64,000 nucleotides of DNA from Bacteroides pyogenes_A (GTDB lineage Bacteria > Bacteroidota > Bacteroidia > Bacteroidales > Bacteroidaceae), in NCBI RefSeq assembly GCF_048595595.1, contig NZ_CP184347.1. One strand, written 5' to 3'. This document shows, piece by piece, positions 35,301 to 44,584 of this stretch. The position numbers and the translations under genes are program-made. Every line of letters begins with the position of its first letter. Position 1 is the first letter of the stretch. Below the pieces are notes generated by a model. That model saw only the letters and a list, made by a program, of their open reading frames with translations. It did no database searches and was not told where the DNA came from.

Positions 35301-35332
35301 TTTTCGGGGCTTCTTTTTTTCTGCTAATTTTG
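35301..35332 (+). promoter_or_regulatory. Promoter of the LptF/G-ribBA genes
   Basis: TTTT (35301-35304), a 20-base spacer and TAATTTTG (35325-35332). The leader to the ATG at 35363 is about 24 bases. Confidence 0.65.
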
Positions 35333-35362
35333 CATCTTTAAAAGTATGAGAACCGTATTGAG

Positions 35363-37264
35363 ATGCTACGCATAAAGAAATTGGATATATTTATCGTAAA
35401 GAGCTTTCTGATGCTCTTTGTCGGTACTTTCTTCATTTGCCTTTTCATCTTCATGCTTCAGTTTTTGTGGAGATGGGTGGAAGATTTGGTAGGAAAGGGA
35501 TTGGGTATGGACATCCTGGCCAAGTTCTTCATCTATTCCGCATTGGCTATGGTTCCGTTAGCCCTGCCGTTGGCGATACTGTTGGCATCTTTGATCACTT
35601 TCGGAAATTTCGGTGAGCGTTATGAATTGCTTGCCATGAAAGCGGCAGGCATTCCTTTGTTCAGGATCATGCGTCCGCTTGCCCTGCTGGTCTGTCTGTT
35701 GGCAGGAGTCTCTTTCTACTTTCAGAATGTGGTGGGGCCGATGGTGCAGGTAAAGTTGAACACGCTTCTTCTCTCCGTGAAGCAGAAGTCGCCGGAGCTC
35801 GATATCCCCGAAGGAGTGTTTTATACAGCCATCCCCGATTATAACCTGAAAATATCCAAGAAAAACAGGAGAACGGGAATGCTGCACGATGTGCTCATTT
35901 ATAATATGAAAGACGGGTTTGAGAATGCGCACATCATTTATGCCGACTCCGGACGCATGGAGATGACGGCGGACAAGCAGCATCTTTGGCTGCATCTATA
36001 TAGCGGCGATCTGTTCGAAAACCTCAAGAGCCAGAACATGAAGTCGGACAATGTGCCTTACCGGCGCGAGTCATTCCGCGAAAAGCATATGATCATCGAG
36101 TTCGACTCCGATTTCAATATGGCGGATGCAAGCATTATGAGCAACCAGTCGTCTGCCAAGAACATGAGGGTGTTGCGGGCATCTATCGACTCTATGAAGC
36201 TGGTGGGCGACAGCGTGGGAAGACAATATTATCTTGAACTCTCGGAGGGGGCTTTCAGGCAACCTTACGGATTGAGCGAAGAGGATACCGTGAAGATAAA
36301 GGAAGCAAATCTCCGCGACTACAATACCGACAGCCTCTACAGAGTGGCCCCTCTGGTGCAGAAGCAAAAAGTGATTTCCGCCGCCGTGGGCCGTGTGGAG
36401 AATCTGGTCAGCGACCTGACGTTCAAGAGCTATACGATGGACGCCAACGATTATAGCATGCGTAAGCACGAGACGGAATGGCACAAGAAGATCACCATCT
36501 CGCTTTCCTGCCTGCTGTTCTTTTTCATCGGCGCACCGCTGGGAGGAATCATCCGCAAGGGAGGCCTGGGCATGCCGGTCATCGTGTCCGTGCTTTTGTT
36601 TATCATCTATTACATCATCGACAATACGGGATACAAGATGGCACGCGACGGCAAATGGATCGTATGGATGGGGATATGGACGAGCAGCGCGGTGCTGGCC
36701 CCGCTCGGCGCCTTCCTCACCTATAAATCGAACAAAGACTCCGTGGTGCTGAACGCCGACGCATATATCAACTGGTTCAGGAAAATAGTGGGCATCCGCA
36801 GCGTGCGCCACTTGTTCAAGAAAGAGGTGATTATCAATGACCCCGACTATGCCCGCATCCCCGCCGACCTGGAAGCCCTGACCGCCGATTGCCGGAGGTA
36901 TGCCTCGAACAACCGTTTGACTAAAGCCCCCAACTATTTCCGCCTGTGGATGTCGGCCGCGAAAGACGACGAGATGATAGCCATTAACAGAAAACTCGAG
37001 GCACTGGTGGAGGAAATGTCGAACACGAAATCTGCCGCTTTGCTCAATGCGTTGAACAATTACCCGATTATTCCCGTTTCCGCTCATGTGCGCCCGTTTC
37101 ATACATATTGGCTCAATCTGGCGGCGGGCATTGTTTTCCCCGTAGGCCTGTTCTTCTATTTCCGCATCTGGGCCTTCCGTCTTCGGTTGGCGAAGGACAT
37201 GGAGCGTATCATAAAGAACAACGGGCAGGTCAGGCTTATTATAGAAGAGAAGATTAATAAATAA
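35363..37264 (+). CDS. LptF/LptG-family permease
   Basis: A 633-residue YjgP/YjgQ-type protein of the lipopolysaccharide export complex LptB2FG. Three helices fill the first 110 residues (KSFLMLFVGTFFICLFIFML, LAMVPLALPLAILLASLITFG). A periplasmic beta-jellyroll region follows (about 130-370, with LDIPEGVFYTAIPDYNLKI), then three more helices around 375-470 (LLFFFIGAPLGGIIRKGGLGMPVI). After residue 480 comes a 150-residue cytoplasmic extension and one more helix, longer than enterobacterial LptF or LptG. Whether it fills the F or the G slot cannot be said. Confidence 0.92.
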   Translation: MLRIKKLDIFIVKSFLMLFVGTFFICLFIFMLQFLWRWVEDLVGKGLGMDILAKFFIYSALAMVPLALPLAILLASLITFGNFGERYELLAMKAAGIPLFRIMRPLALLVCLLAGVSFYFQNVVGPMVQVKLNTLLLSVKQKSPELDIPEGVFYTAIPDYNLKISKKNRRTGMLHDVLIYNMKDGFENAHIIYADSGRMEMTADKQHLWLHLYSGDLFENLKSQNMKSDNVPYRRESFREKHMIIEFDSDFNMADASIMSNQSSAKNMRVLRASIDSMKLVGDSVGRQYYLELSEGAFRQPYGLSEEDTVKIKEANLRDYNTDSLYRVAPLVQKQKVISAAVGRVENLVSDLTFKSYTMDANDYSMRKHETEWHKKITISLSCLLFFFIGAPLGGIIRKGGLGMPVIVSVLLFIIYYIIDNTGYKMARDGKWIVWMGIWTSSAVLAPLGAFLTYKSNKDSVVLNADAYINWFRKIVGIRSVRHLFKKEVIINDPDYARIPADLEALTADCRRYASNNRLTKAPNYFRLWMSAAKDDEMIAINRKLEALVEEMSNTKSAALLNALNNYPIIPVSAHVRPFHTYWLNLAAGIVFPVGLFFYFRIWAFRLRLAKDMERIIKNNGQVRLIIEEKINK

Positions 37265-37273
37265 ATATACAGT

Positions 37274-38488
37274 ATGGAAAAAATTGAATTGGATAGGATA
37301 GAAGACGCGATTGCCGATTTCAAGGAAGGCAAATTCGTGATAGTGGTAGATGATGAAGACCGTGAGAACGAGGGTGATTTGATCATCGCCGCCGAAAAGA
37401 TCACCCCCGAGAAAGTCAACTTCATGCTGAAGCATGCGCGCGGGGTGCTGTGTGCTCCCATCACCGTTTCGCGGTGCAAGGAGCTCGACCTGCCGCATCA
37501 GGTAAGCGACAACACTTCCGTGCTGGGAACCCCCTTTACGGTGACTGTGGATAAACTGGAAGGATGTACCACAGGCGTTTCCGCTGCCGACCGCGCAGCC
37601 ACCATCCGGGCACTGGCGGATCCCTCTGCAACGCCTGCCACCTTTGGTCGCCCCGGACACATCAATCCCCTGTATGCACAGGAGAAAGGCGTGTTGCGCC
37701 GTGCCGGACATACCGAAGCCACCATCGACCTGGCCCGCCTGGCGGGGCTCTATCCCGCAGGGGCCTTGATGGAAATAATGAATGAAGACGGCACGATGGC
37801 CCGCCTGCCGGAACTTCGCAAGATGGCAGACGAGCACGGGCTGAAGCTGATTTCCATTCATGATCTGATCGCCTACCGCCTGAAGCAGGAGTCGATCGTG
37901 GAGAAAGGCGTGGAGGTAAGCATGCCTACCGACTATGGAATGTTCCGTCTCATCCCTTTCAAGCAGAAACTGAACGGACTGGAGCATGTAGCCTTGTTCA
38001 AGGGCACATGGAAAGAGGACGAACCGATTTTGGTACGCGTACATTCTTCGTGTGCTACGGGCGACATATTCGGCTCCAAGCGCTGCGACTGCGGCGAACA
38101 GCTGCACAAGGCGATGGAGATGATCGATAAGGAAGGAAAGGGAGTGATCATTTACCTCAATCAGGAAGGACGCGGAATCGGCTTGATGGAAAAAATGAGG
38201 GCTTACAAACTTCAGGAAGAGGGCATGGATACTGTGGATGCGAACATCTGTCTGGGACATCTGGCGGACGAGCGCGATTACGGGGTAGGGGCGCAGATGC
38301 TGCGCGAACTGGGCGTGCACAAGATGAAGCTTCTGACAAACAATCCCGTGAAACGTGTAGGCTTGGAAGCCTATGGGCTGGAGATTGCGGAAAATGTGCC
38401 GGTGGAAACCGTCCCCAATACATATAACGAGCGTTATCTCAGGACGAAGAAAGAAAGAATGGGGCATACCCTTCATTTCAACAAGTAA
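37274..38488 (+). CDS. ribBA: Bifunctional DHBP synthase / GTP cyclohydrolase II
   Basis: A fusion enzyme for both entry steps of riboflavin synthesis. Residues 1-205 are RibB (DDEDRENEGDLIIAAE, GVLCAPIT, TVTVDKLEGCTTGVSAADRAATIRALAD and RPGHINPLYAQEKGVLRRAGHTEA). Residues 206-404 are RibA, with zinc cysteines in VHSSCATGDIFGSKRCDCGEQL and the catalytic YLNQEGRGIGLMEKMRAYKLQ. It starts 10 bases after the LptF/G gene. No FMN riboswitch is visible upstream. Confidence 0.96.
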   Translation: MEKIELDRIEDAIADFKEGKFVIVVDDEDRENEGDLIIAAEKITPEKVNFMLKHARGVLCAPITVSRCKELDLPHQVSDNTSVLGTPFTVTVDKLEGCTTGVSAADRAATIRALADPSATPATFGRPGHINPLYAQEKGVLRRAGHTEATIDLARLAGLYPAGALMEIMNEDGTMARLPELRKMADEHGLKLISIHDLIAYRLKQESIVEKGVEVSMPTDYGMFRLIPFKQKLNGLEHVALFKGTWKEDEPILVRVHSSCATGDIFGSKRCDCGEQLHKAMEMIDKEGKGVIIYLNQEGRGIGLMEKMRAYKLQEEGMDTVDANICLGHLADERDYGVGAQMLRELGVHKMKLLTNNPVKRVGLEAYGLEIAENVPVETVPNTYNERYLRTKKERMGHTLHFNK

Positions 38489-38570
38489 ACTTTCTTTTGT
38501 TTTTACCCCTCGAATATTATTGTTTATATTTACAACAAAATTCACTCAATAACAATAAAACAGATACGAA

Positions 38571-39764
38571 ATGACTCAACTATCAGACCGTTTGAACAGT
38601 TTGTCGCCTTCGGCGACGCTTGCCATGTCGCAAAAGAGCAGTGAACTCAAGGCGCAAGGCATCGATGTGATCGACCTGAGCGTGGGGGAACCCGATTTTA
38701 ATACTCCCGACCACATCAAGGAAGCTGCGAAAAAAGCTATCGACGATAACTTTTCCCGTTATTCTCCCGTTCCCGGGTATCCGGCCTTGCGTAACGCGAT
38801 TGTGGAGAAGCTGAAGAAAGAAAACGGTCTTGAATATACCGCCGCCCAGATCTCTTGCGCCAACGGAGCGAAGCAATCCGTATGCAACGCCATTCTGGTA
38901 TTGGTGAATCCGGGCGATGAAGTAATCGTTCCGGCTCCTTACTGGGTGAGCTATCCCGAAATGGTGAAGCTCGCGGAAGGGACGCCGGTCATCGTGCCGG
39001 CAGGCATCGAACAGGACTTCAAAATCACTCCCCGGCAGTTGGAGGCTGCCATCACTCCCAAGACCAAAGCCTTGATTCTTTGCTCTCCCTCGAACCCTAC
39101 GGGGTCTGTGTACAGCAAAGAAGAGCTGGAGGGACTGGCTGCCGTGCTGGCGAAACATCCGCAGGTGATCGTGATTGCCGACGAGATATACGAGCATATC
39201 AACTATGTGGGCACTCACCGGAGTATCGCCCAGCTTCCCGGAATGAAAGAGCGTACGGTTATCGTGAACGGCGTTTCGAAGGCGTACGCCATGACCGGAT
39301 GGAGAATCGGATTCATTGCCGCTCCCGAATGGATCGTGAAGGCGTGCAACAAATTGCAGGGGCAGTACACCTCGGGGCCTTGTTCGGTTTCCCAGAAAGC
39401 AGCGGAGGCCGCTTACACCGGAACTCAGGAGCCGGTGAGAGAGATGCAGAAAGCTTTCGAACGCCGTCGCGACCTGATTGTCGGGCTGGCGAAAGAAGTT
39501 CCGGGTTTCGAAGTCAATGTGCCGCAGGGAGCGTTCTACCTCTTCCCGAAATGCGACAGTTTCTTTGGCAAAAGTGCGGGCGACCGTGTCATCAAGGATT
39601 CGGACGACTTGGCTCTGTATCTGCTCGAAACCGCTCACGTGGCTTGCGTAGGCGGTGCTTCTTTCGGGGCTCCCGACTGCATCCGCATGAGTTATGCCAC
39701 GAGCGACGAGAATGTTGTCGAAGCCATCCGGCGTATCAAAGTAGCGTTGGCTAAACTGAAGTAA
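38571..39764 (+). CDS. aspC: PLP-dependent aminotransferase, aspartate type (class I)
   Basis: 397 residues of fold-type I. SVGEPDFNTPDHIKEAA opens the substrate site, and GAKQSVCNAIL and CSPSNPTGSVYSKEEL follow. VIADEIYEHINY holds the Asp that contacts the pyridine ring. The Schiff-base lysine is in VNGVSKAYAMTGWRIGF (about residue 236). The C-terminal arginine lies in DCIRMSYATSDE. The closest match by eye is the thermophilic-type aspartate aminotransferase. It has its own weak promoter and ends at a strong terminator. Confidence 0.93.
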   Translation: MTQLSDRLNSLSPSATLAMSQKSSELKAQGIDVIDLSVGEPDFNTPDHIKEAAKKAIDDNFSRYSPVPGYPALRNAIVEKLKKENGLEYTAAQISCANGAKQSVCNAILVLVNPGDEVIVPAPYWVSYPEMVKLAEGTPVIVPAGIEQDFKITPRQLEAAITPKTKALILCSPSNPTGSVYSKEELEGLAAVLAKHPQVIVIADEIYEHINYVGTHRSIAQLPGMKERTVIVNGVSKAYAMTGWRIGFIAAPEWIVKACNKLQGQYTSGPCSVSQKAAEAAYTGTQEPVREMQKAFERRRDLIVGLAKEVPGFEVNVPQGAFYLFPKCDSFFGKSAGDRVIKDSDDLALYLLETAHVACVGGASFGAPDCIRMSYATSDENVVEAIRRIKVALAKLK

Positions 39765-39785
39765 GATATTACAGAAAAAAAACGT

Positions 39786-39834
39786 GCGGCAGCGTCTTTC
39801 CTTTATCCGGAAAGCCCGTCTGCCGCTTTTTTTT
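39786..39834 (+). terminator. Terminator after the aminotransferase gene
   Basis: GCGGCAG and CTGCCGC, plus inner CTTTCC/GGAAAG pairing, make a long stem followed by eight T. Confidence 0.92.
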
Positions 39835-39859
39835 ATAACTGCCGGACTTGTTCTGCTGA

Positions 39860-40036
39860 CTTAGAACGCATCCCTCTGAATGTGGAAATCTTTTCCGGTC
39901 GGACATGCGATTCATTCCGTTGGGTTGTGAGACTTGCTTCGGTTGTTTGTGAGAGTCTTTCCGGTCGGACATGCGATTCATCCCGTTGGGCTGTGAGACT
40001 TGCTTCGGTTGTTTGTGGGAATCTTTTCAGTCGAAA
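39860..40036. repeat. 22/66-bp repeat array R5
   Basis: Unit starts at 39905, 39927, 39949, 39971, 39993 and 40015 are exactly 22 apart. Every third unit is nearly identical (GTGAGACTTGCTTCGGTTGT at 39927 and 39993; CCGGTCGGACATGCGATTCA in both repeats), so the 66-bp super-unit was duplicated recently. It lies between a terminator and the convergent ferredoxin gene. Confidence 0.92.
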
Positions 40037-40149
40037 AGTTTTTTGCGTGCATGAGACTTGAGCTGCTTCTCTTCTTTATTCTGCGTTTATGCGTATGCCT
40101 TCCGGAATGCTCCTCGCATGGCGAGGACTTTACCGGACGTCCCCCCCCC

Positions 40150-40181
40150 AAAAAAAAAGCCGCTTTCCGTGGAAAGCAGCC
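40150..40181 (-). terminator. Terminator of the ferredoxin gene
   Basis: GCTTTCC and GGAAAGC (40162-40168, 40171-40177) with flanking GC pairs. On the minus strand nine T follow, then a run of nine G. Confidence 0.85.
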
Positions 40182-40206
40182 TTTCATTTTTTCTTTTCAG
40201 ATTGTA

Positions 40207-40377
40207 TTATTCAGCCGGGTGAATAGCTTCAGACGGACAAACATCTGCACAAGTACCGCAGTCTGTGCATACATCAGGATTGATAGAGTAGATATCACCT
40301 TCAGAGATAGCTTCTACCGGACACTCGTCGATGCAAGTTCCGCAAGCAATACAATCGTCACTAATTACGTAAGCCAT
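40207..40377 (-). CDS. 4Fe-4S dicluster ferredoxin
   Basis: A 56-residue gene easily missed because of its size. It begins MAYVISDDCIACGTCIDECP and repeats the motif in DVCTDCGTCADVCPSEAIHPAE. Two CxxCxxCxxxCP clusters bind two [4Fe-4S] centres. It would carry electrons for anaerobic enzymes such as pyruvate:ferredoxin oxidoreductase. The typical Bacteroides start and a dedicated terminator show a single-gene unit. Confidence 0.96.
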   Translation of the reverse strand: MAYVISDDCIACGTCIDECPVEAISEGDIYSINPDVCTDCGTCADVCPSEAIHPAE

Positions 40378-40522
40378 GTTGTCAAAAATTTAAATTATTA
40401 GTACTAATTTATGCGGCAAAATTAAGTGTTTTATTCGTTCGTTGTTTTTTTTCTTGCTTAAAATGATTTAATTTGTATAAATTCTAAATAATCTTCTTCT
40501 CTTTATTCTCTCTTATTTTTCG

Positions 40523-40530
40523 TATTTTTG
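40523..40530 (+). promoter_or_regulatory. -7 box of the metA-U32 operon
   Basis: TATTTTTG, 28 bases before the metA ATG. The -33 region is only T-rich (TTCT), so this is half a promoter. No SAM riboswitch could be recognised between it and the ferredoxin gene. Confidence 0.6.
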
Positions 40531-40558
40531 CAGGCAGATAACCAAATGCAAAGCAACT

Positions 40559-41476
40559 ATGCCCCTTAATTTGCCCGACAGGCTTCCTGCGATAGAGCTG
40601 CTGAAGGAAGAAAATATATTTGTCATCGATACTTCACGCGCCACGCAACAAGACATTCGTCCGCTGCGGATCGCGATTCTGAACCTGATGCCGTTGAAGA
40701 TAACGACAGAAACCGATCTGATCCGTTTGCTTTCGAACACTCCGCTCCAAGTGGAAATTTCTTTTATGAAGATTAAGAGCCATACGCCTAAGAATACGCC
40801 GATAGAGCATATGAAGGCTTTTTATACCGATTTCGAGCAGATGCGCGCCCAGAAGTACGACGGGATGATTGTCACCGGAGCGCCTGTGGAGCATTTGCCC
40901 TTTGAAGAAGTGACTTATTGGAATGAAATTACGGAGATATTCGAATGGGCGCGTACGCATGTCACCTCCACTCTGTATATATGCTGGGCAGCTCAGGCGG
41001 GGCTTTACCATCATTACGGCATTCCTAAGTATCCGTTGGAGAAGAAAATGTTCGGCATTTTCGAACACCGGGTGCTCAATCCGCTCCATCCCATTTTCCG
41101 GGGGTTCGACAGTGGCTTTTTTGTTCCCCACAGCCGCCATACCGAAGTGCGTCGGGAGGATATCCTGAAGAATCCCGCACTGACATTGCTTTCCGACTCG
41201 CCGGAAGCAGGCGTCTACATGGTGATGGCGCGCGGCGGACGCGAGTTTTTCGTCACCGGGCATTCGGAGTATTCACCGTCGACGCTCGACACGGAGTATC
41301 GCCGCGACTTGGACAAGCAGCTGCCGATAGAGAAGCCTCGCAATTATTATCTGAACGACGACCCCGCTCAGGGACCGCTGGTGCGGTGGAGGGCACATGC
41401 CAACCTGTTCTTCTCCAACTGGCTGAACTACTTTGTATATCAGGAAACACCGTACAACATCAATGAAATCGGGTAA
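40559..41476 (+). CDS. metA: Homoserine O-succinyl/acetyltransferase
   Basis: MetA acylates homoserine in the first committed step of methionine synthesis. At 305 residues it has the family length. It shows RPLRIAILNLMPLKITTETDLIRLL, the nucleophile cysteine in LYICWAAQAGLYHHYGI (about residue 142), and the catalytic His/Glu in VTGHSEYSPSTLDTEY. Several Bacteroidetes members use acetyl-CoA instead of succinyl-CoA and sequence reading does not settle it. The 3' end overlaps the U32 gene by 14 bases. Confidence 0.94.
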   Translation: MPLNLPDRLPAIELLKEENIFVIDTSRATQQDIRPLRIAILNLMPLKITTETDLIRLLSNTPLQVEISFMKIKSHTPKNTPIEHMKAFYTDFEQMRAQKYDGMIVTGAPVEHLPFEEVTYWNEITEIFEWARTHVTSTLYICWAAQAGLYHHYGIPKYPLEKKMFGIFEHRVLNPLHPIFRGFDSGFFVPHSRHTEVRREDILKNPALTLLSDSPEAGVYMVMARGGREFFVTGHSEYSPSTLDTEYRRDLDKQLPIEKPRNYYLNDDPAQGPLVRWRAHANLFFSNWLNYFVYQETPYNINEIG

Positions 41477-43301
41477 GCGTAAAATAGAGCTTCTGGCTCC
41501 GGCGAAGAATCTGGAGTGCGGCATCGAGGCCATCAACCACGGGGCGGACGCGGTGTATATCGGTGCGCCCAAATTCGGCGCCCGTTCGGCGGCGGTGAAT
41601 TCGCTGGAAGACATCGAGGCGCTGGTGAGGTACGCCCATCTGTACAACGTCCGCATCTATGTGACGCTGAACACCATTCTCAAGGAAGAGGAGATGCCGG
41701 AAACGGAAAAGATGATTCGCGCGCTGTACCGCATCGGGGTGGACGCGCTCATCATTCAGGACATGGGAATTACGAAGCTGAAACTTCCTCCTGTGCCGCT
41801 TCATGCCAGCACACAGATGGACAACCGCACGCCGGAGAAGGTAAAGTTCCTTTCCGATGCGGGGTTCCGGCAGGTGGTGCTGGCGCGCGAACTCTCGTTG
41901 AGAGAGATAAGGCGGATACATGAATATTGCCCGGAAACGGCGTTGGAAGTATTCGTGCACGGTGCGCTGTGCGTGAGCTACAGCGGACAATGCTATGTCA
42001 GCCAGGCTTGTTTCGGCCGGAGCGCCAACCGGGGCGAATGCGCCCAGTTCTGCCGCCTGCCTTTCACGCTGGTGGATGCCGACGGAAAAGTGATGGTGAA
42101 AGACAAGCACCTGCTTTCCCTGAAAGACCTCAACCGGATAGACCATCTGGAGGAACTTCTCAATGCGGGAGTTTCATCGCTGAAGATAGAAGGACGGCTG
42201 AAGGACGTGTCGTACGTGAAGAATGTCACGGCTGCCTATCGCCGGAAGCTGGATGAGATTCTTGCCCGTCGTCCGGAATATGTGAGAGCCTCTTCGGGAA
42301 GCTGCCGGCCGGAGTTCCGCCCGCAACTCGAGAAGAGTTTCAGCCGCGGTTTCACCGGTTATTTCCTGCACGGAAGGGAGGGCGATGTGTGTTCTTTCGA
42401 TACTCCGAAGTCGCTCGGCGAAGAGATGGGCACGATGAAGGAGGTGCGCGGCAACTTTCTGGTTGTGGCGGGGGTGAAGCCTTTCAGCAACGGAGACGGG
42501 GTTTGCTATATCGACGAGCAGGGGCGGATGCAGGGGTTCCGTGTGAACCGGGTGGACGGGAATAAGGTTTATCCGCAGGAGATGCCGCGCATCAAACCCC
42601 GGACGAAGCTGTACAGGAACTACGACCGGGAGTTCGAACGGATGCTGTCGCGCAAGACGGCGGAGCGTAAAATCGCCGTGAACATGTGGCTTGCCGAGCA
42701 CGGCACGGGCTTTTCGCTGACGTTGGCGGACGAAGACAACATCCGCGTCACTTTGTCGCTCCCGCGTGAAAAAGAGCTTGCACGCACTCCGCAACGCGAT
42801 AACCTGAAAGCGCAACTTGCGAAGTTGGGAAACACGCCTTTCGAAGCGGCGGAAATAGAAGTCTCGTTCTCGGACAACTGGTTCTTGCCTGCTTCGGTGC
42901 TGGCGGAATTCCGGCGTCAGGCTGTCGAGAGACTGGTTGCAGCCCGCCGCATCAATTACCGCAGGGAAGTGGCTGTGTGGAAACAGACCGCCCACGCCTT
43001 TCCGCAGACAGCGCTCACGTATCTGGGAAATGTGATGAACCCGCTTGCCGCTTCGTTCTATAAAGAGCACGGAGTGCAGAGCGTAGGGGCGGCCTACGAG
43101 AAAGAAGCGGTGAAAGATGCCGTGCTTATGTTCTGCAAGCATTGCCTGCGTTACAGCATGGGCTGGTGTCCCGTTCATCAGCGGCAACGTTCGCCCTATA
43201 AGGAACCTTACTCGCTGGTGTCGAACGACGGACGGCGTTTCCGTCTGGAGTTCGATTGCAAGAACTGCCAGATGAAGGTGAAGGAGCAGAATGCGCACTA
43301 A
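41463..43301 (+). CDS. U32-family peptidase
   Basis: 612 residues from the ATG at 41463 (MKSGKRKIELLAPAKN); the frame continues upstream inside metA but is not homologous. The U32 signature is EVFVHGALCVSYSGQCYVSQACFGRSANRGECAQFCR near residue 170, followed by KDLNRIDHLEELLNAGVSSLKIEGR. A C-terminal cluster MFCKHCLRYSMGW plus FDCKNCQMKV supplies further cysteines, so an iron-sulfur centre is likely. Related U32 proteins are hydroxylases for tRNA or ubiquinone, so protease activity should not be assumed. Confidence 0.9.
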   Translation: MKSGKRKIELLAPAKNLECGIEAINHGADAVYIGAPKFGARSAAVNSLEDIEALVRYAHLYNVRIYVTLNTILKEEEMPETEKMIRALYRIGVDALIIQDMGITKLKLPPVPLHASTQMDNRTPEKVKFLSDAGFRQVVLARELSLREIRRIHEYCPETALEVFVHGALCVSYSGQCYVSQACFGRSANRGECAQFCRLPFTLVDADGKVMVKDKHLLSLKDLNRIDHLEELLNAGVSSLKIEGRLKDVSYVKNVTAAYRRKLDEILARRPEYVRASSGSCRPEFRPQLEKSFSRGFTGYFLHGREGDVCSFDTPKSLGEEMGTMKEVRGNFLVVAGVKPFSNGDGVCYIDEQGRMQGFRVNRVDGNKVYPQEMPRIKPRTKLYRNYDREFERMLSRKTAERKIAVNMWLAEHGTGFSLTLADEDNIRVTLSLPREKELARTPQRDNLKAQLAKLGNTPFEAAEIEVSFSDNWFLPASVLAEFRRQAVERLVAARRINYRREVAVWKQTAHAFPQTALTYLGNVMNPLAASFYKEHGVQSVGAAYEKEAVKDAVLMFCKHCLRYSMGWCPVHQRQRSPYKEPYSLVSNDGRRFRLEFDCKNCQMKVKEQNAH

Positions 43302-43423
43302 TGAATGAGTATGAGGCAAAAGAAAAAATCGCCCGATAAATCGTGCTTGGCGGGCAAGAGTAAAGAAAGAATAACCGGATATCCGAATGGAATCGACGAA
43401 TGAAGATAAGAAAGTTTTTACAT

Positions 43424-43560
43424 ATCGGAACAGGGGCGGGAGCGTATCGGCATAGCCTCTTTGCATCGGGCGCCGCAGTCCGTCAAACTTCCCGAACTCG
43501 GTTTTTACGGTGTCGGGATAACCTTTTTGCATCGGAAACAGGGAGCTTTCGCCCTGCTTT
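43424..43560. repeat. 22/66-bp repeat array R6
   Basis: ATCGGCATAGCC at 43446 and GTCGGGATAACC at 43512 start units 66 bases apart, both ending in TTTGCATCGG. 22-base sub-units start at 43424, 43446, 43468, 43490, 43512 and 43534. It fills the gap between the U32 and zinc-ribbon genes. Confidence 0.75.
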
Positions 43561-43585
43561 TTCTTGCGCCGTGTCTCTGAGGCCT

Positions 43586-44584
43586 ATGAAAGCAGATGCC
43601 ATGGGTGGTCGCTTTCGCACTACCCTTTGTTGCGCCGTGGCGGGCCTGCTGTGCTGCCTGTTCTTTTTGTCGGGCTGCCGGTATCGGGTTCCCGATTTGG
43701 ATTCGGGCGAACTTACGGAAAAAACGAGAGATTCGCTGCGGTATCTGTACGAACGGCATTACACCTGGAACACCAATCTGGAGGTGATCGGCGATTCCGT
43801 CGACTTGGAATGCCTGCCCATCAAGAACACATTCGTCCGCCTGTACAAAGGAGACCGCGTGGTGGTGGCGGAGTTTGCCGTGCATCCCGCCGACAGCGTG
43901 GACAGTATATGGGTGAAGCTGGCGCATACGCAGGAGGCGCAAGGGTGGATACGCGAGAAAGAACTCATCGGCTCGTTCGTTCCTACCGACAGCATTTCGC
44001 AGGCCATCTACCTGTTCAGCGATACGCACGCCTCTTATTTCATCGTTATTTTCGCCTTGTTTGTCGGTGTCTACCTGCTTCGCGCTTTTCGCAAAAAGCA
44101 GTTGCGCATGGTCTATTTCAACGATATCGACAGCGTATATCCGCTCTTCCTCTGTCTGCTGTTGGCGTTCAGCGCCACGGTGTATGAAACGATGCAGGTA
44201 TTTGTGCCCGACACTTGGGAACATTTTTATTTCAACCCCACCCTGTCGCCTTTCAAAGTGCCTTTCATCCTTTCGCTGTTCCTGCTCAGCATCTGGCTGT
44301 TCCTCATTGTCGCTCTGGCGGTACTCGAAGCCTTGTTCCGCCAGCTCACCCCTGCGGCTGCCATTTTCTACATGCTGGGACTGATGTCTTGCTGCATCTT
44401 CTGCTACTTTTTCTTTATCCTGACGACGCACATCTATATCGGCTACCTCTTCCTGCTGCTTTTCATCTGGATTTTTGCGAAGAAAGTGAAGCAGAACATC
44501 AGTTACCGTTACTGTTGCGGCCATTGCGGCGCAAAACTGAAAGAGAAAGGCGTATGCCCCCATTGCGGCGCCATGAACGAATGA
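43586..44584 (+). CDS. Membrane lipoprotein with SH3-like and zinc-ribbon ends
   Basis: 332 residues from MKADAMGGRFRTTLCC (43586; 43601 also possible). The open frame begins at 43400, but that part is repeat R6. A lipobox ends at a Cys in LLCCLFFLSGC. A periplasmic SH3-like stretch follows (NTFVRLYKGDRVVVAEFAV ... GWIREKELIGSF, about 70-130). Five hydrophobic helices then run from about 155 to 300. The C-terminus is a zinc ribbon (YCCGHCGAKLKEKGVCPHCGA). No named family recognised; a membrane sensor or an envelope-assembly factor fits the layout. Confidence 0.75.
   Translation: MKADAMGGRFRTTLCCAVAGLLCCLFFLSGCRYRVPDLDSGELTEKTRDSLRYLYERHYTWNTNLEVIGDSVDLECLPIKNTFVRLYKGDRVVVAEFAVHPADSVDSIWVKLAHTQEAQGWIREKELIGSFVPTDSISQAIYLFSDTHASYFIVIFALFVGVYLLRAFRKKQLRMVYFNDIDSVYPLFLCLLLAFSATVYETMQVFVPDTWEHFYFNPTLSPFKVPFILSLFLLSIWLFLIVALAVLEALFRQLTPAAAIFYMLGLMSCCIFCYFFFILTTHIYIGYLFLLLFIWIFAKKVKQNISYRYCCGHCGAKLKEKGVCPHCGAMNE

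Noticed and set aside
36071..38545. An 824-codon open frame on the minus strand across the LptF/G and ribBA genes
   Set aside because: It runs antisense to two well-recognised enzymes, has no family signature, and is explained by codon bias in the real genes.
40141..40158. C9-A9 homopolymer pair as a phase-variable tract
   Set aside because: It lies outside any gene, at the end of the ferredoxin terminator, so length change would not alter a protein.
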